A DNA stretch of 64,000 bases. Source: Leptospira noguchii serovar Panama str. CZ214. Lineage in GTDB: Bacteria > Spirochaetota > Leptospiria > Leptospirales > Leptospiraceae. Numbering within the stretch: the stretch's first letter is position 1; the number at the start of each line of letters is the position of its first letter. The translations under genes were made by a program, and so were the position numbers. The notes under the pieces are model-generated. The model was not told where the DNA came from and did no database searches. It saw only the letters and a program-made list of their open reading frames with translations. This document shows positions 1-20,919 of the stretch, piece by piece. Location of the stretch: assembly GCF_000306255.2 (NCBI RefSeq), contig NZ_AKWY02000034.1:62001-126000 (forward strand). The letters run 5' to 3'.

Positions 1-401
<401 letters not shown>

Positions 402-405
<4 letters not shown>

Positions 406-1166
406 AACTCAAACTCAGTTGGGTTCCTAATACTCTTACACTCGGAAATCTCACGATGGGATTCAGTGCGATGCTCGTAGCGTCGGAAGCAGGGTCCAGA
501 AACGGAAACGAATTGCAGGCCTATACACTTGCAGGATTTTTTATATTACTAGCCGCGCTTTGCGACGGATTAGATGGAATGGCGGCTAGAGCCCTTCATG
601 CGACTTCAGAAATAGGAGCCGACCTAGATAGTCTTGCAGATTTGACCGCGTTTGGAATCGCTCCTGGCTATTTAATGTATCAGATGGTTTTATGCGAATA
701 CAAAATAGACGTCTTTGGAAAGGAAGACCTTTTTCCAATCGGAATGTTAATCGCGGCAGTTTTTCCGATTTGTGCGGCGTATCGACTTGCAAGATTCAAC
801 GTGGCTCACGATCCTAAGTCTTTTACAGGATTACCTTCTCCCGTTGCTGGAGTGACCGTGGGATTTTTTCCTATCTTTTTAAATGCAAACTCCGCACCTC
901 ATTGGATTACGATCGCGGCGTTTGTGCTTATTGCGGTATTGATGGTATCTAACATACGTTATTCGAAACCTCAAGTGGCGATTCGATCCAAACTCAGTCC
1001 AACTCGGTTGTTCTTACTGATCGCTGGAATTGGTATTTTACTCGCGCTGATCGGACTCAAACGTTGGCCTTGGCTGATCTATGGATTGATTTTCTTTTAC
1101 ATTTTTTCTGGAATTATGACCTTTCTCATACATTTAATCCAAGAATTTAGAGTCAAGTTGGATTGA
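402..1166 (+). CDS. pssA: CDP-diacylglycerol--serine O-phosphatidyltransferase
   Basis: This integral membrane enzyme makes phosphatidylserine from CDP-diacylglycerol and serine, the precursor of phosphatidylethanolamine. The complete CDP-alcohol phosphatidyltransferase motif D-G-x2-A-R-x8-G-x3-D-x3-D is present at residues 58-80 (D58, G59, A62, R63, G72, D76, D80). Six to eight hydrophobic segments fill the rest of the 254 residues, which is a normal length for the PssA type. The ATG start overlaps the tsaD stop by 4 bp. The motif is shared with other CDP-alcohol transferases; the position of the motif and the topology (NxLTxxNLxxG near the N-terminus) point to PssA and not PgsA. Confidence 0.9.
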
Positions 1167-1470
1167 TTTAAAAAAAGACGTTTTGTAAAACCTAAACAAA
1201 CGCGTATAGGTTCGTAAACTGTTGTATTAGAAATATGTAAACTTATCTCTTTTTGATTTTTCTTATAATAAAATTTATATTTCAACGTGAGTTCGGTATA
1301 ACTAATGCGAAAACGATTATTATGCTGCGATCCATAGAAGTAATATTGAGTTTGGAAATTCCGAAGGAATTAGAGTTAAAAACGTAGTCGTGAAAGCCAT
1401 TTTAGCTTTGAAATATGCGAGCGATTTGCCCAGATTCTTTTACGTCGAACTTACGTTACTTTAAGAAAAA
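1167..1470. other. Intergenic, 304 bp, with a repeat bounded by inverted ends
   Basis: I see no supported gene between pssA and the convergent barrel gene. The segment 1285-1456 starts with ACGTGAGTTC and ends with GAACTTACGT, near-perfect inverted ends that recur in other intergenic regions of this window. Just inside the left end, the bases GGTATAAC match the end of the element copy at 14.6 kb, so this may be a decayed member of that family. Confidence 0.5.
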
Positions 1471-3431
<1,961 letters not shown>

Positions 3432-3435
<4 letters not shown>

Positions 3436-4517
3436 TTTTTATCTTTGGGAAGGATCGAATTTTTAAGAATAAGTTTTGGATTTTTCTTTTTCAAAAGAAC
3501 GAAAACTTTGGTTTGTTCTTTTGCCGAAAGAGAATTAAAAAGATCTAAAAATTCTTCTTTAGAACTATAACTCGCCTTAGAAATTTTCAAAGCGGAGGAA
3601 AGGGTAAATCCGGTGGATAATAATTCCTGAACGGAAATCGAAATTATCGTATAACTACGAATAGACGAATTTATATAGGAACGATTTGTTTTATCTTTTT
3701 CTACAAAAGAAGTTTCGATCGATTGTAATTTTATATTTTTAGAATGTAAGTTTTTGGATTTTAAAAGTGAACTAGGTTGAAGTTCGTTTGTAGATTCAGA
3801 AATTGTTTTAGATTTGAAATCTTGTTGGGAAATGCTGACTCCAAATTTTCCAGTTAGAAACGATTCTTCTTCCGGTATTTGGTTTCCAAAAAAAGAAGAA
3901 GAAAATTTTTCCCAAGAGAACCCGATTCCAAGAGTGAATTGATCTTCTGTATGGGATTTGTCCCATATCCTTGAAAATCCTAAAAATAATTGAAGTCCAG
4001 TATCAAAGTTAGAATGGAAAAAAATAGAACCGCTTTTAAAATCTTTTCCGGTTTTTCCAAAAACTTGAATTGTTTGTTTGTCTGGAATTGTAAGGTGGAT
4101 TCCTAAAATTCCTAGATCCTTTTCTCCTTTTTCCCAGCCCACAAAAATGGAAGGACGTAGATCGTTGTTCTTTTCTGGAACAAAAGAATATTCAAGCCCT
4201 ACATAAGTTTGATGAACGATTGGAAAAGTTTTATGATTCTCATAGAGAAAATAGGTTTTCCAGAAATGTTTACGTTCTAATTTCCAAGTTGGAAGTTCAA
4301 ACCAGGCTCCATAAGAAGTAAATTTTTTTCCGGTTTTGAACAAACCTCCTAATGAAGGATTTAGATTTTTATGAATTAAAAAAAACGTAGGATCTAAGAT
4401 TGAAGATTTTTCTTCCGAGTTTAAGGAAACAAAACTCAAAAGAAAAAAACTGAATAAGATTCGAAACTTTAAGAAAGAATTTTTTGGTCTGAATAAGTTA
4501 GATTTGTTTTTCCCCAC
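3432..4517 (-). CDS. Exported protein of unknown function, possible C-terminal helix-hairpin-helix
   Basis: Not a recognised family. An N-terminal signal peptide is clear (basic start, then FLKFRILFSFFLLSFVSLNS at residues 15-34). The body to about residue 225 has beta-type patterns (SIFVGWEKGEKDLG, LQLFLGFSRIWDK) and is followed by a Ser/Lys-rich linker. The last 70 residues (VQELLSTGFTLSSALKISKA) resemble the helix-hairpin-helix repeats of ComEA-like proteins; that is a weak inference from pattern only. The stop overlaps the next gene by 4 bp, so the two exported proteins probably form one leftward operon transcribed from the 4518-4700 region. Confidence 0.6.
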
Positions 4518-4701
4518 TCTGAAAGCGGTTCGAGGAAATTACTTTTAGGAGAGATTTTTTGAAAAAAATAAAATTTTTTTCAAAAAAAAATCAGAACGCA
4601 GACGGTTTTGTCCGGAGAAAGGGTTAAGATAACTCGCAGAAGACGGAAAGGAAAAGGATTTTTTAGCCTAACAATGATTTTTGAAAAAGAAAGATTTTAG
4701 G

Positions 4702-4730
4702 TTGACATTTACTACTAATTTGATTAGTAT
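4702..4730 (+). promoter_or_regulatory. Sigma70-type promoter with an overlapping palindromic operator
   Basis: TTGACA at 4702-4707 and TAGTAT at 4725-4730 are separated by 17 bp, close to the sigma70 consensus. A perfect palindrome TACTAAT-TTG-ATTAGTA (4713-4729) covers the spacer and -10 box, where a repressor would block RNA polymerase. It lies upstream of the small protein/radC operon. The regulator is unknown. It does not match the TTTG-N5-CAAA box I recall for Leptospira LexA. Confidence 0.65.
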
Positions 4731-4809
4731 GTAAATGTTTGTTAAGTGAATTATCCTGTTATTTTATCTGTTTATGTCGTCTAATTTATTAAGAAATGGA
4801 GAGAAGACT

Positions 4810-5030
4810 ATGATCATTCGATCTCTGCAAGAATCAGCAAACTACCAGAGAAAACGTAGCGGTCTCCCTGGCGCCGGGCCGAATTGGAAAGAACGGACTC
4901 GTGCTGGGGAACCGAACTTAAAATCCTTTGCGGATTATTTGGAAGAAGCGTTTGAAGGGGAACTCGTTCAGAAAGGAGCTTGGTTTTCAGATTCTCTTTC
5001 TGAACTGAGTAAAAACAATTTGAAACGGAT

Positions 5031-5034
<4 letters not shown>
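4810..5034 (+). CDS. Small protein of unknown function, first gene of the radC operon
   Basis: A charged 74-residue protein (starts MIIRSLQESANYQ; middle part has GLPGAGPNWKER and AGEPNLKSFADYLEEAF) with no membrane segment and no family I recognise. I chose the ATG at 4810 because GGAGAGAAG (4798-4806) sits 4 bases upstream. An in-frame ATG at 4774 would add 12 residues but has no ribosome site. The stop overlaps the TTG start of radC, so the two are translationally coupled. The strong promoter with palindrome just upstream suggests a regulated operon. Confidence 0.65.
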
Positions 5035-7776
<2,742 letters not shown>

Positions 7777-7824
7777 TTTATTTTTCTTTCTTAGTCCGGA
7801 AAGCTCGGAATCCTGGTTCTCAAT

Positions 7825-9135
7825 ATGAAAGTTTGTGTGATTGGAAGCGGTTATGTAGGCCTTGTCGCGGGTGCTTGTTTTGCGGAATATGGAAATCATG
7901 TGATTTGTGTAGATAAGGACGAAACTAAAATCGCAAATCTTAAAAAAGGAATGATCCCTATTTACGAACCGGGACTTTCCGAACTCGTTTTGAATAACTG
8001 GAAAGAAAAAAGACTAGAGTTCACGGTTTCTCTCAAAGAAGGGGTGGAAAAGTCGGATATTATTTTTATCGCTGTAGGAACTCCCACTTTACCGGACGGT
8101 TCTTCGGATCTTTCTGCTGTTTTTGCAGTAGCAAAGGAAATTGGTAAGTCCATCAACGGATACAAGGTAATCGTTGATAAGTCTACGGTTCCGGTCGGAA
8201 CTGCGGCCAAGGTCAAAACAATCATTGCAAACGAAACTAAAGAAGAATTCGACGTGGTTTCCAATCCGGAATTTTTAAAAGAAGGCGCTGCTATCGACGA
8301 CTTCATGCGTCCTGAAAGAGTAGTAATTGGCTCCGAAACTCAAAAAGCCGGGGATTTAATTGCGCAGCTGTATGCTCCTTTTGTTTTGAACGGTAACCCT
8401 ATTTTAAGAATGGGAGTGGTTTCTGCAGAGCTTACGAAATATGCGTGTAATGCGTTTCTTGCGACTAAAATTTCTTTTGCGAATGAAATCGCTAATCTTT
8501 GTGAGGCAGTAGGTGGAAATTACGAAGACGTTCGTAAAGGAATGGGAACCGATTCCAGAATCGGCAGACAATTTTTATACGCGGGAATTGGGTATGGAGG
8601 TTCTTGTTTTCCAAAAGACGTTCGTGCACTGATCAAAACATCTGAAGACGAGGGGTCCCCTCTTCAAATCATTCGTAAAGTAGAAGAGGTTAACGAATCT
8701 CAGAAACTCAGATTATATGAGAAAATTATAAAGTTTTATGGAGAATCTGGACTTTCCGGAAAGACGTTTGCTGTTTGGGGGCTTTCTTTTAAGCCGGGAA
8801 CGGATGATATGAGAGAGGCCCCTTCAATTCCTTTACTTTTAAAATTACATGATAAAAACGTAAAGTTACAGGTTTTCGATCCAGTTTCTAAAGAAACGTC
8901 TGCTGTTTATTTTGAAGGGAAAGTGGACTATTCTGCGGACGCTTATTCTGCTTTGAAGGGTGCGGATGCTCTTTTACTTTTAACCGAATGGAGAGAATTT
9001 AGAGAGCCCGATTTTTCAAAGATCAAAGGGCTTTTAAAAAATAAGGTTATCTTTGACGGTAGAAATCAATATTCTCCTGAGTTGATGAAAAAAGAAGGTT
9101 TTCAATATTTCTCTATTGGTAAGTCTAACGTTTAA
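7825..9135 (+). CDS. ugd: UDP-glucose 6-dehydrogenase
   Basis: Oxidises UDP-glucose to UDP-glucuronate with two NAD+. It shows the NAD motif GSGYVG (7-12), STVPVGT (120-126), NPEFLKEGAAIDDFMRPERV (147-166) and the catalytic cysteine C261 in GYGGSCFPKD. The central and C-terminal UDP-binding domains are complete (WGLSFKPGTDDMREAPS). At 436 residues it is full length for the short UGD class. A GDP-mannose or UDP-ManNAc dehydrogenase would share the fold, but the catalytic motif order fits UGD best. It follows the glycan exporter genes by 48 bp. Confidence 0.9.
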   Translation: MKVCVIGSGYVGLVAGACFAEYGNHVICVDKDETKIANLKKGMIPIYEPGLSELVLNNWKEKRLEFTVSLKEGVEKSDIIFIAVGTPTLPDGSSDLSAVFAVAKEIGKSINGYKVIVDKSTVPVGTAAKVKTIIANETKEEFDVVSNPEFLKEGAAIDDFMRPERVVIGSETQKAGDLIAQLYAPFVLNGNPILRMGVVSAELTKYACNAFLATKISFANEIANLCEAVGGNYEDVRKGMGTDSRIGRQFLYAGIGYGGSCFPKDVRALIKTSEDEGSPLQIIRKVEEVNESQKLRLYEKIIKFYGESGLSGKTFAVWGLSFKPGTDDMREAPSIPLLLKLHDKNVKLQVFDPVSKETSAVYFEGKVDYSADAYSALKGADALLLLTEWREFREPDFSKIKGLLKNKVIFDGRNQYSPELMKKEGFQYFSIGKSNV

Positions 9136-9469
9136 TTTTTTTTGGCTTTTACAAAACGATATTCAAATTTATGAATTACTTTGATTGTGCTTTTTTCGTT
9201 TAAAGCTGTAAAAGAGTGTTTAAAGTTACGTTTTTTTGTACAGTCAATATCCATTTGGATTGTGAATAACGTGAGTTCTATATCTATATGGGAAAAATGT
9301 TTCCCATTTCAGTTGAGATGATAAAGGGTTCCCCCATTTTTAGGAATGTAACTGTAAAATCTTGATTTGTAATAGTTCCCACATTTTATTTTTACAGAAA
9401 AATCAGATCCGATGAAGTGATTTTGTTATGCGAGTTTGCATTTATATATTAAATCTTGAGAATGATAAC
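9136..9469. other. Intergenic with dispersed repeat motifs
   Basis: 334 bp between convergent ugd and purK with no supported gene. It holds the ACGTGAGTTC motif at 9269-9278 and the GTTCCCACA motif at 9375-9383 (in the context TTGTAATAGTTCCCACATTT), both of which recur across the window. Confidence 0.5.
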
Positions 9470-10596
<1,127 letters not shown>

Positions 10597-10600
<4 letters not shown>

Positions 10601-11085
10601 AATAAATCCTTGTTTTTGGAAAGTGCGTCTTCTCGAATTCGATTGCGGTAACGTTCTAGTTTTCCAGAAAGTACAGAATCTTGAAGTGCAAGAATTCTGA
10701 TTGCTAGTAGACCAGCATTCTTGGCGCCTGCGGTTCCAATCGCAAGGGTTCCTACCGGAACTCCTCCCGGCATTTGAACGATGGATAATAAACTATCCAA
10801 TCCGTTTAAAGTTTTGCTTTGTATTGGAACTCCTAAAACCGGAAGAGTAGTCATCGATGCAACCATTCCGGGGAGATGAGCTGCACCTCCTGCTCCTGCG
10901 ATGATTACGGAATAACCTTTTTCCTTTGCAGATTTAGAAAATTCTAACATAAGTTCAGGAGATCTATGTGCAGAAACAATTTCTTTATGAATGGAAACGC
11001 CAAATTCTTTAAGAATGGTCTCCGCTTCTTTCATCGTTTCCCAATCGGAATGGCTTCCCATAATGATTGCAACTTTTGTGTTCAA
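10597..11085 (-). CDS. purE: N5-carboxyaminoimidazole ribonucleotide mutase
   Basis: Moves the carboxyl group from N5-CAIR to C4 to give CAIR, directly after PurK. It shows the class I PurE motifs [11 protein letters not shown] near the N-terminus, SAHRSPE and [10 protein letters not shown]. At 162 residues it has the usual length. The start is TTG at 11085, set by an AGGAGA ribosome site 6 bases upstream; the ATG a few bases further up is out of frame. Confidence 0.95.
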
Positions 11086-11134
11086 ACATTTTCTCCTGTG
11101 TAAGAGTTTCTTTAGATTTACTTGTTTGCAAGTA

Positions 11135-12538
11135 TTAAACCGGAAGCGCTTCTACGAAACGTTCCAATTGAATTCCTCGAGATGCCTTCGCTAATATGAT
11201 AGAACCTTCCGGAGTTGTTTGTAAAAATTTATGAATAAGTTTTGTTAGTCCTTCTTGGGTTCCTGAAAAATGTTCACAGAACCTGGAGGAAGAAGTTCGC
11301 TTAATAAACTCTTCACCAATCCAAAAGGCATCTGTTCCAAAAGTATAAAGTCCTTTGAGGTTCTGAAATTCAGAGCATTTTTTTCCGAGTTTTTTATGAA
11401 ACTCTTTAGAATGTTTTCCTAATTCTTTCATATCGCCTAACACCGCGTAAAATTCTTTTCCGTCGGCGAGTTGATCTGCGACTTCTAAAGAGGAAATCAT
11501 AGATTCGTAATTTGCGTTATACGTATCGTTTATTACGGAATATTTGCCATTTTGTAAATCTAATCTTTTATTGGAGGATTTGAAAGAGTGGATCCCTTCT
11601 TGAATCCATTCTTGTGGGGTGTTAATCGTTTCCAAACATGTGATAGCAAGCGAAAGATTTTCTAAAAGTTTTTCACCTGGTAGATTCCATTGGATTTTTT
11701 TGTTTTTATATTCTAATAAAAATCCTGAGTATTTTTTTTGAAGAATGGAAAATGTTTTGTCCAATTTTGTAAGAACAAGCTTATTCCCATACTTACGAGT
11801 TTTATTTTTAAGTATTTTAGAATATTCTCCTGAACTTGGATAAAATAATATTCCTCCTTTTTTTAAACCCTCTGTGATTTCACCTTTGGCTTTTGCAATA
11901 TTTTTTTGGCTTCCTAAAAATTCGATATGGGCCGTTCCGATAGTAGTGATGATTGCATAGTCTGGTTTTGCAATTTGACTGAGTCTTGAAATTTCACCTT
12001 TATGATTCATTCCAAGTTCGCATACTACAACCCTGGTCTGATTCGAAATTTTAAAAAGTGTAAATGGAAGCCCGATTTCGTTATTATAATTTTTTTCGGT
12101 TACGACTAATGCAGATTCTTCTAAATTTTTAAAACAATTGCCTAAGAATTCTTTCGTAGTTGTTTTCCCACTGGAACCAGTGACCGCAATTACAATCGGA
12201 TTAAAACGGGATCTGTGAAAAGCCGCAAGTTTGCCGAGAGCGGTTAACGTGTTTTTTACAGGGATTGCTCTGGACTTTTCTTCGATATTGAGGTCTTTAT
12301 AAATAGGATGATTTTCTTCGACTAAAAAATAAGTAGCCCCTTTGGAAATTGCGTCTCTGATAAATTCGTGTCCGTCTCTGTTTCCTAAAAGAGGTACAAA
12401 AAGAGAATTTTCTTCAACCTCTGTGGATGAGGTGGTAATCGTGGTAATGAGAGGTTCATTTTTGTGATACCAAGTTCCCGATGTAGATCCCAATACTCTG
12501 CGGATGGTTTCTGGATCGTAGTAGAAGTTCGATTTCAT
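11135..12538 (-). CDS. murF: UDP-N-acetylmuramoyl-tripeptide--D-alanyl-D-alanine ligase
   Basis: Adds D-Ala-D-Ala to the UDP-MurNAc tripeptide, the last cytoplasmic step of the peptidoglycan precursor. It shows the Mur ligase P-loop [10 protein letters not shown] (120-129), the central motifs [11 protein letters not shown] and [10 protein letters not shown], and the C-terminal domain segment [11 protein letters not shown] typical of MurF. At 467 residues it is full length. It stands apart from a dcw cluster, 49 bp upstream of purE and in the same orientation, so co-transcription with purEK is possible. Confidence 0.94.
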   Translation of the reverse strand: MKSNFYYDPETIRRVLGSTSGTWYHKNEPLITTITTSSTEVEENSLFVPLLGNRDGHEFIRDAISKGATYFLVEENHPIYKDLNIEEKSRAIPVKNTLTALGKLAAFHRSRFNPIVIAVTGSSGKTTTKEFLGNCFKNLEESALVVTEKNYNNEIGLPFTLFKISNQTRVVVCELGMNHKGEISRLSQIAKPDYAIITTIGTAHIEFLGSQKNIAKAKGEITEGLKKGGILFYPSSGEYSKILKNKTRKYGNKLVLTKLDKTFSILQKKYSGFLLEYKNKKIQWNLPGEKLLENLSLAITCLETINTPQEWIQEGIHSFKSSNKRLDLQNGKYSVINDTYNANYESMISSLEVADQLADGKEFYAVLGDMKELGKHSKEFHKKLGKKCSEFQNLKGLYTFGTDAFWIGEEFIKRTSSSRFCEHFSGTQEGLTKLIHKFLQTTPEGSIILAKASRGIQLERFVEALPV

Positions 12539-12701
12539 GGGTCCAAGATGTAGGGAGATAATGTTTTGAAAATTCTAAAATGAACTTTGGCAGATAAAGA
12601 GTATCTGATTGTAAGTTACAGATCTTTTTTAAGTGTTAATTTTTTAACTGAAACTTTGGCCTTATGTACTCTTTGAAATCAAATCGGTTCGGAATACAGC
12701 C

Positions 12702-12730
12702 TTGACAGTCTTCATTCTTATATTTTTGAT
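12702..12730 (+). promoter_or_regulatory. Candidate sigma70 promoter for the GH13 gene
   Basis: TTGACA at 12702-12707 followed after 17 bp by TTTGAT at 12725-12730, 21 bp before the ATG. The -35 box is perfect and the -10 box is weak. Confidence 0.45.
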
Positions 12731-12751
12731 TCCATTAAAGCTCGAGTAAAT

Positions 12752-14431
<1,680 letters not shown>

Positions 14432-14553
14432 TATATTCTAAAAAAATATGATTTGTTTTAGGAAATCTCTATCAATCCCAAAAATAGAGTTATTGAAAAA
14501 TTGTTTTTTTCTTTCAAACGGATGGATAAAAACTCTTTGTTAATAGCAGAATA

Positions 14554-14785
<232 letters not shown>

Positions 14786-14812
14786 TAGAATAGATTTTTT
14801 CAATAATTTGAA

Positions 14813-14915
14813 TAGAGTTGTTGAAAAATTCCATAGTTCAGATTAACAAAACTGCTTCAATCGAATGTTTTCTTGAAACGCAAACTGATAGAGAATTAGT
14901 TTTTCAACAATTCTA
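14813..14915 (+). repeat. MITE-like inverted-repeat element, copy B
   Basis: Terminal repeats TAGAGTTGTTGAAAAATT and TTTTTCAACAATTCTA enclose an internal part (CCATAGTTCAG, ACTGCTTCAATCGA) nearly identical to the copy at 50.9 kb. This is the only copy not at the 5' end of a reading frame. Confidence 0.75.
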
Positions 14916-15164
14916 TTGTAAAGGGTCTTGTTTGACTGTAATTGCTTACATAAAATTGACTTTTAGAAAAATGTTTTGTTTTTAGCGAGGGATGATCGAA
15001 GTAGGGCTTTATTTAAAGATAATATTATAAATTTTTAAATATGTTTTTTGCGGTTCTAATTTTCGAGTGAGAGGGATAGTTTTAGAAGAAAAGGGAATTT
15101 GAAACTGCTTGAACGCTACTACTTACCGAATAAGACGACGATACTCAACAATTCAATTTTAGTT

Positions 15165-15209
15165 AAAAACTCATTCCGTTGTATTGTAATACGTAGGAAA
15201 TGAGTTTTT
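15165..15209 (-). terminator. Rho-independent-like terminator of the TRL lipoprotein genes
   Basis: An 11-bp perfect stem AAAAACTCATT (15165-15175) / AATGAGTTTTT (15199-15209), with T-rich flanks on both strands, lies about 50 bp after the stop of the last minus-strand TRL gene. Confidence 0.55.
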
Positions 15210-15256
15210 AAAAATTGATTTTATACTTATACGAGAACTAAAAAGTTAGTTACTTT

Positions 15257-15595
15257 TTATTCTCCGTAAACTACTACACATTCTTTTGAGAAAATCGGTC
15301 CCAAAATTCCGAAAGTACTTTTGTCAATAGTAGCAACTTTCGTAATTTGGCCGTCTTTCATTGCTTCTGCGATACTTCCTTCTCCACCGGAGTAAAAATA
15401 CCATGTTAAAAGCGAATAGTGGTTACAAGACTTTCCGCTCTTTAGGATCTTTGCATCCGTAGGACCGCCAGTTGGGTTTCCGGATACGTGATAACTAGAA
15501 GAATTGTAAATAGCTGCTGGAAAAATACTCGTTGCACAATTGGAAACAACAAATGCTGCGAGAGAGATAAGAATCAGACTGATGAATTTTTTCAT
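15257..15595 (-). CDS. TRL-family lipoprotein 3
   Basis: A small exported lipoprotein of 112 residues: signal peptide MKKFISLILISLAAFVV, then a spirochaetal lipobox ending SNC. The mature part matches the TRL-like pattern shared with its two neighbours: a Cys followed by a hydrophobic L(L/V)(T/S)W or SFGD segment, GSIAEAMKDGQITKVATIDKSTFGILG, then a final CVVVYGE. The family's function is unknown. I chose ATG 15595, which follows the upstream gene's stop by 5 bp; a longer frame from 15625 would overlap that gene. Confidence 0.75.
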   Translation of the reverse strand: MKKFISLILISLAAFVVSNCATSIFPAAIYNSSSYHVSGNPTGGPTDAKILKSGKSCNHYSLLTWYFYSGGEGSIAEAMKDGQITKVATIDKSTFGILGPIFSKECVVVYGE

Positions 15596-15600
15596 TTTAA

Positions 15601-15924
15601 TTATTCCCCATTTACGATGGTGCAATAGTTGCTATAAACAAGTCCAAGAACGGAAAACGTAGAATGATCTACGGTTGCGATTCTAGAAATTTTATTTTCT
15701 AATGCGATTTGGCCCACGGAAGCATCTCCCCAGGTTACTAGATAAAGAATGTTATGTGCACAACCTTCTGCTTTTTTAGCAGTAGGGACTTCGTTGGAAC
15801 GATTGATTTCCCCTGGGAAGGTCGTAGTTGTAATGAGTATTCCTTGTTGAGGACCAGTAGCACAATTCGATAAAAATACCGAAAAGCCTAGGGTGACTAA
15901 AGCCAGGATGATGATTTTTTTCAT
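15601..15924 (-). CDS. TRL-family lipoprotein 2
   Basis: A 107-residue lipoprotein with signal peptide MKKIIILALVTLGFSVFL and lipobox SNC. The TRL pattern is clear: C-A-H-N-ILYLVTWGDASVGQIALENK, then ISRIATVDHSTFSVLGLVYSNYC, ending CTIVNGE. It lies between two paralogues with gaps of 5 and 21 bp, so the three genes form one leftward operon made by tandem duplication. Function unknown; exposure on the outer membrane is plausible but not shown by sequence. Confidence 0.78.
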   Translation of the reverse strand: MKKIIILALVTLGFSVFLSNCATGPQQGILITTTTFPGEINRSNEVPTAKKAEGCAHNILYLVTWGDASVGQIALENKISRIATVDHSTFSVLGLVYSNYCTIVNGE

Positions 15925-15945
15925 AAGATCCTTTTTCCTTTTTCC

Positions 15946-16389
15946 TTATTTTTTCTTTCCGGTAGCAGATTTTGCATCTGTTTTGGATTCTACAGCTGCG
16001 CTTGAACCGGTTACGACAGTACAAAATTTATGATAGATACCGCCTGATAAAACTCCAAGTTGTTCGTATTCAATGCTAGCTATTTTTGTAATTTTACCAT
16101 CTGCCTTTGCAGCTTCTATGGAAGAATCACCAAAAGATACTAACCATAGAATGTTTTTAGAACAAGCCTTTCCAATAGAAGTTTTTTCTGTGTTGTCTCC
16201 GAGTGGACCTGGTATTACGCCATCGTGTACAATCATCCCACCTTTAGAAACAATTGGGTACATAAACCCGTAGTCTTTGGTTGGGTTTGTATTGGGGCGA
16301 AGTCCGTAAGCGTACATAATATTAACACCCGTACACTGAACTGCCCAGATTGTCATGAAGCAAATGAAAAGTAAAGATTTGAGTTTCAT
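15946..16389 (-). CDS. TRL-family lipoprotein 1
   Basis: The longest of the three (147 residues). Signal peptide MKLKSLLFICFMTIWAVQC, with the Cys as the likely lipid site. The TRL core (ACSKNILWLVSFGDSSIEAA, ADGKITKIASIEYEQLGVLSGG, CTVVTG) is followed by an extra Ser/Ala/Lys tail absent from the other two. It is first in the operon; the promoter should lie just above 16389, preceded by a GGAGAAA ribosome site. Confidence 0.78.
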   Translation of the reverse strand: MKLKSLLFICFMTIWAVQCTGVNIMYAYGLRPNTNPTKDYGFMYPIVSKGGMIVHDGVIPGPLGDNTEKTSIGKACSKNILWLVSFGDSSIEAAKADGKITKIASIEYEQLGVLSGGIYHKFCTVVTGSSAAVESKTDAKSATGKKK

Positions 16390-17141
16390 TTTTTCTCCTG
16401 GATTCCTTAGTTTGATTATTTTCCGGACGTTGCTTATGATTATTTCTAAAGTAACGTCTGGACGGGCCTATGCTATTAATAGTGATATTTTTGTAAATAG
16501 AGAATCACCTATGAAATAACAAGTTTTGAAATTTTTTAACAAAAAAATGTTTTTTGAAAAATTTTTAAATACAAAGTGAAGTAAATAAATTTTCTAAAAT
16601 TTATTAGTAAGATGATTTGTATAAATGGAATGTTAGCTTTTAAGATGAAAACAAAAAAAGGTTCTGACGTTTTATATTATTTTCACTTTGTATTTTAAAT
16701 CTGAATGGATTCAATTCTATATGGAAAGTATGTTCTAAAATTATAATTTAAAATAGATTTGAAACTTTAAATTATCTTTGATATTGAATCTGTTGTAGAT
16801 TTACTTTTAGGAGTAAACACGGTTTGTATTTTGAAATTTGTGGGAACTAATAATAAAATCAGGATTTAAGAAATCAATTTTCAAATTGTGGGAACTATTA
16901 CTTTTTAGAAAAATTTATAAACTTACGACTCGAACGTATAAAAATATTATGCTGAACTTGTTCAGAACGTAGAGTGTAGAATCTTCTTCAAAAAAGCCAA
17001 TAAAATTCCGGGTTAGATTCAATTCTTTGAGAACTACGATATCTTTGGTAAAATCGATTGTTACTGTTTAGTACTATTTTCATATGTTCGAATCGTACAA
17101 AACATTCTACTTCTTGAGATATAATCCGAAAAAAGAACGTA
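16390..17141. other. AT-rich intergenic region, 752 bp
   Basis: No supported gene. TGTGGGAAC motifs at 16839-16847 and 16887-16895 are members of the dispersed GTTCCCACA family. A minus-strand frame at 16988-17242 is not credible because it overlaps the end of the TPR gene and has no recognisable content. Confidence 0.5.
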
Positions 17142-20490
<3,349 letters not shown>

Positions 20491-20521
20491 GAAAATCTAA
20501 ATTAAGATTTTTTGAAATAGG

Positions 20522-20556
20522 AAGGCTCTTCTTGCAAACGCGGGAGGAGCCTTTTT
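20522..20556 (+). terminator. Rho-independent terminator after hppA
   Basis: Stem AAGGCTC...GAGCCTT (extended by TT/AG) closed by a 14-base loop and followed by a run of six to seven T, 32 bp after the hppA stop. Confidence 0.75.
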
Positions 20557-20580
20557 TGTAAAATCCAAAGGGAGTAAGCG

Positions 20581-20919
20581 ATGATTAAAACAGGTTTTCT
20601 GATTCTTTCTCTTATATTGAATCTTTTCTTTGCCTTGATAGTGTTATATATGATGGTGGACGGATATCCAGAAAGACAGAACGGACCGCTTGGAGTTTTA
20701 AAACAGGATCTGATCATAGGAAAATTTAATCAAAAGGGTAGGTTGTTCCGATTGCCGAAAGGTATAGTCGTAAGAGACGCATCTGCAGTCGGAGCTGATT
20801 ATTTCGAACCTCATCGTTTTAAAATAATCGTTACGTCCAACCGAGAAGATTTGGTTGATTACGACATTGCTGAGAAGGATTTATCCGATTTCAACGATGA
20901 ATTTTATTCTGCAAAATGA
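20581..20919 (+). CDS. Small membrane-anchored protein of unknown function
   Basis: 112 residues. A single N-terminal hydrophobic segment (TGFLILSLILNLFFALIVLYMM) is followed by a soluble part with mixed strands and an acidic end. I do not recognise the family. GGGAG (20570-20574) lies upstream of the ATG at a good distance, which supports a real gene. It comes directly after the hppA terminator, so it likely has its own promoter or depends on read-through. Confidence 0.6.
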   Translation: MIKTGFLILSLILNLFFALIVLYMMVDGYPERQNGPLGVLKQDLIIGKFNQKGRLFRLPKGIVVRDASAVGADYFEPHRFKIIVTSNREDLVDYDIAEKDLSDFNDEFYSAK

